Below, piece after piece: positions 62,275-64,000 of a stretch of 64,000 nt of DNA. Source of the stretch: Mucilaginibacter flavus (GTDB lineage Bacteria; Bacteroidota; Bacteroidia; Sphingobacteriales; Sphingobacteriaceae); contig NZ_JAUFPS010000021.1 of the NCBI RefSeq assembly GCF_030409315.1, positions 42,956 to 106,955 on the forward strand, given 5' to 3'. The position numbers and the translations under genes are program-made. Position 1 is the stretch's first letter; each line of letters starts with the position of its first letter. A model generated the notes under the pieces. That model was not told the DNA's origin and ran no database searches. It saw only the letters and a program-made list of their open reading frames with translations.

Positions 62275-63534
62275 ATGAAAAAACAAGTTTTTAGCATCTT
62301 GCTGCTATTGGTATGCGCCGTTGGGTACGCTCAAAAGCATAGCAAAACATCGGCTTTTAAAAGTTATAAAGGGTTGGTAATGGCCGGTTACCAGGGCTGG
62401 TTTAATGCCCCGGGGGATGGTGCCGGTCGCGGGTGGAACCATTATGTATCGCACGGTAAATTTGAGCCGGGTTATACTAATATAGATATCTGGCCGGATG
62501 TAAGCGAGTATAAAAAAAACTACGTATCGCCATTTAAACATGCCGATGGTACGGATGCCTACCTGTACAGCTCCTATGATTCTTCATCAGTTGAAACGCA
62601 TTTTAAGTGGATGCAGCAGTACGGTATTGATGGTGTATTTGTACAGCGTTTTATTGGCGATGTACAACGGGGCAGGGGACGTAATCATAACGATGTGGTA
62701 CTGGGTAACGCGCTTAAATATTCTGAAAAATATCACCGGGCAATTTCGGTAATGTATGATCTTTCGGGCATGCAGGCCGGTGGTGATTCGTTGGTGATTA
62801 AGGATTGGAAACATTTGATAGATAGCCTGAAATTGACCAATAGGGGCAACAACCAGACCTGGCTTTATCATTATGGTAAACCCCTGGTGGCCGTTTGGGG
62901 TGTGGGCTTTAACGATGGACGCAAATACGGCCTTGGCGAAGCTGAACGGATCATCAACTTTTTTAAAAATGACCCCATATATGGCGGTTGCGCTGTTTTA
63001 TTAGGCGTGCCAACCTACTGGCGTGATTTTGGTAACGACACCGAAAAAGACCCGCGTTTGCATGACTTGCTCCGCAAGGTAGATATTGTTCACCCATGGT
63101 TTGTAGGGCGGTTTAATGAAGACAGTTACCCCAAATTCCAGCCGCGGATAGTTGATGACATTGCCTGGTGTAAAGCTAATAAGGTGGATTATGTGCCCAC
63201 CGTGTTCCCCGGTTTTAGCTGGCATAACATGAACCCACGTGCGCCGCAAAACCAGATCCCTCGTAACAGAGGTCATTTTTACTGGAAACAGATTACAGGA
63301 GCCATTAAAAGTGGTGCAGGCATGCTCTATGTAGCCATGTTTGATGAGGTTGATGAAGGCACCGCCATCCTGAAAGCTTCCAAAAACCCGCCGGTAGGCT
63401 TAAGCACCTTTGTAAGTTATGAAGTTGGTATTCCTAATGATTATTATTTATACCTAACAGGGTACGCCACCAAAATGCTCAGGAAGCAGGTACCTTTTAC
63501 TGAGGATGTGCCTTTGCCGGTAAATCATAAATAA
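62275..63534 (+). CDS. GH71/GH99-like exported glycoside hydrolase
   Basis: A 419-residue exported protein (signal peptide ending GYAQ, residue about 20). The TIM-barrel has KGLVMAGYQGWFNAPGDG near the N-terminus, YSSYDSSSVETHFKWMQQYGIDGVFVQRF in the middle and MLYVAMFDEVDEGTAI near the C-terminus. These resemble GH99 endo-alpha-mannosidases/mannanases and GH71 endo-alpha-1,3-glucanases. The Glu of FDEVDEG is a likely catalytic residue. With two GH92 genes this favours an endo-acting step on alpha-mannan. Last gene of the locus; a clear terminator follows. Confidence 0.8.
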   Translation: MKKQVFSILLLLVCAVGYAQKHSKTSAFKSYKGLVMAGYQGWFNAPGDGAGRGWNHYVSHGKFEPGYTNIDIWPDVSEYKKNYVSPFKHADGTDAYLYSSYDSSSVETHFKWMQQYGIDGVFVQRFIGDVQRGRGRNHNDVVLGNALKYSEKYHRAISVMYDLSGMQAGGDSLVIKDWKHLIDSLKLTNRGNNQTWLYHYGKPLVAVWGVGFNDGRKYGLGEAERIINFFKNDPIYGGCAVLLGVPTYWRDFGNDTEKDPRLHDLLRKVDIVHPWFVGRFNEDSYPKFQPRIVDDIAWCKANKVDYVPTVFPGFSWHNMNPRAPQNQIPRNRGHFYWKQITGAIKSGAGMLYVAMFDEVDEGTAILKASKNPPVGLSTFVSYEVGIPNDYYLYLTGYATKMLRKQVPFTEDVPLPVNHK

Positions 63535-63601
63535 AAACTGAAGATTTTTAAAATACCCTCTCTAAGAGGTTTAGTTGATGTTATCAAAATATTGATAACC
63601 G

Positions 63602-63635
63602 TGTGCCCGGGGTGAGATACGGGCACATTTATTTT
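63602..63635 (+). terminator. Rho-independent terminator after the GH71/99-like gene
   Basis: TGTGCCCG and CGGGCACA pair with a 10-base loop, followed by TTTATTTT. A perfect GTTATCAA/TTGATAAC dyad (63580-63599) lies just before it. Confidence 0.75.
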
Positions 63636-63645
63636 AAGAACGACG

Positions 63646-63917
63646 CTGTGCGAAGTCTCGGACTTTGGACTACTATGCCCGTAGTCTCTGCTACAGGTTT
63701 GTATACGCTTGATTAAAAAGCTGCTGTAGTCAGAGACTATAAGCATAGCAGATCGAAGTCTGGAGACTTCGATCAACAGTGGAAGTCGAATAGCTGTGAG
63801 GTCCCGCCCGCTGTACGAAGTCTCTGACTTCGTACTACTATGCCTGTAGTCTCCGACTACAGGATTATTGCCCTTGCTTAAAAAATACTGTAGTCGGAGA
63901 CTACAGGCATAGCAGAT
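63646..63917. repeat. Two copies of a composite palindrome element (CGAAGTCTC / TGTAGTCTC), second one truncated
   Basis: Each unit starts CTGT(G/A)CGAAGTCTC-GACTT, continues TACTACTATGCC, then a TGTAGTCTC-GACTACAG palindrome, a spacer with an A-run, and the same parts inverted (CTGTAGTC-GAGACTA, GCATAGCAGAT, CGAAGTCTGGAGACTTCG, CAACAG). Copy 1 spans about 63646-63778 and is whole. Copy 2 starts at 63811 and breaks after GCATAGCAGAT at 63917, where unrelated sequence begins. Confidence 0.8.
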
Positions 63918-64000
63918 TGTCTTGTCCTGAAATAGGTTTACACTAAGTAAACAAAAATGAAAGGACAAAAGACAAGGAAGGAGCGTTTAGCTTCACAGGT
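63918..64000 (+). mobile_element. Probable left end of an insertion sequence, partial
   Basis: At 63918 the repeat copy breaks and TGTCTTGTCCTGAAATAGG begins, followed 39 bases later by an ATG opening a basic protein start (MKGQKTRKERLASQ). A terminal inverted repeat starting TG and a short leader to a transposase gene fit an IS3-like element. The right end is outside the window, so the family is uncertain. Confidence 0.5.
63957..64000 (+). CDS. Start of a probable transposase gene, partial
   Basis: Fourteen full codons from the ATG at 63957 are visible; the frame is open to the window edge. The strongly basic start resembles OrfA-type transposase N-termini of Bacteroidota IS elements. Support comes mainly from the break in the repeat just upstream. 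Confidence 0.4.
   Translation, partial: MKGQKTRKERLASQ

Noticed and set aside
63646..63917. Possible CRISPR array from the repeated CGAAGTCTC/TGTAGTCTC units
   Set aside because: Only two long units in mirrored composite order, no regular short spacers and no cas genes nearby.
63525..63968. A 147-codon frame on the minus strand across the final repeats
   Set aside because: It reads through the palindromic elements and the start of the IS; the frame is a by-product of the repeats.

Overview
The window looks like a chromosome segment from a soil- or plant-associated Bacteroidota, most like the Sphingobacteriaceae (Mucilaginibacter/Pedobacter type). Three things support this: a SusC/SusD polysaccharide utilisation locus, many promoters with the Bacteroidota -7 element TAnnTTTG and no clear Shine-Dalgarno sequence, and Bacteroidota versions of PriA, Mqo, TsaB, MntH-USP and GH3. 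The assignment is inferred from gene content; no search was run.

Left part (1-29,500) is mostly core genome. It holds the tsaB 3' end, a DUF5723 outer-membrane-type protein, a large anchored exported protein, a DUF423 protein, priA, an OsmC-like protein, pcm, a small gene broken by one in-frame stop, smpB, a divergent metal block (mntH-USP fusion with its DtxR-type repressor; Lrp-type regulator opposite), ung, rseP-dxr, a GH3/glycosyltransferase operon, an M1 aminopeptidase, a REP-associated transposase (RAYT) with four REP palindromes, mqo, a TetR/SDR pair with two related palindromic operators, and a HATPase-only protein.

About 2.2 kb without a convincing gene (29,544-31,782) precedes a large carbohydrate locus (31,783-63,534). 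The first half is a glucuronoxylan system: SusC, SusD, surface glycan-binding protein, GH10 xylanase with an inserted carbohydrate-binding module, a GNAT acetyltransferase, CE15-like glucuronoyl esterase, polysaccharide deacetylase, GH43, a second GH10, GH115 alpha-glucuronidase, an SDR, a LacI regulator and a SASA-type acetylesterase. A LacI-type palindrome, GCAATCGATTGC and variants, occurs six times. At four promoters (susC, GH43, lacI, esterase) it lies on or just after an imperfect -7 element, so the LacI protein probably represses the whole xylan block including itself. The second half (52,221-63,534) suggests alpha-mannan use: two GH92 enzymes, a DUF5703 protein, a GH71/99-like protein, and an unusual one-protein transmembrane regulator with exported LamG-like and kelch-like domains, one membrane helix and a cytoplasmic winged helix plus BTAD-like domain.

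A striking non-coding signal runs through the window. At least ten intergenic regions next to gene 3' ends carry inverted-repeat elements built from different word sets: degenerate words (GACTCTTGATTC, GATGTGCAGATTT, GCAGTTTGCAGT) or nested palindromes (GGCTAAAGCC, GGAGACGCAATATT, CGAAGTCTC/TGTAGTCTC). The last one is interrupted by what looks like the left end of an insertion sequence that runs off the window.
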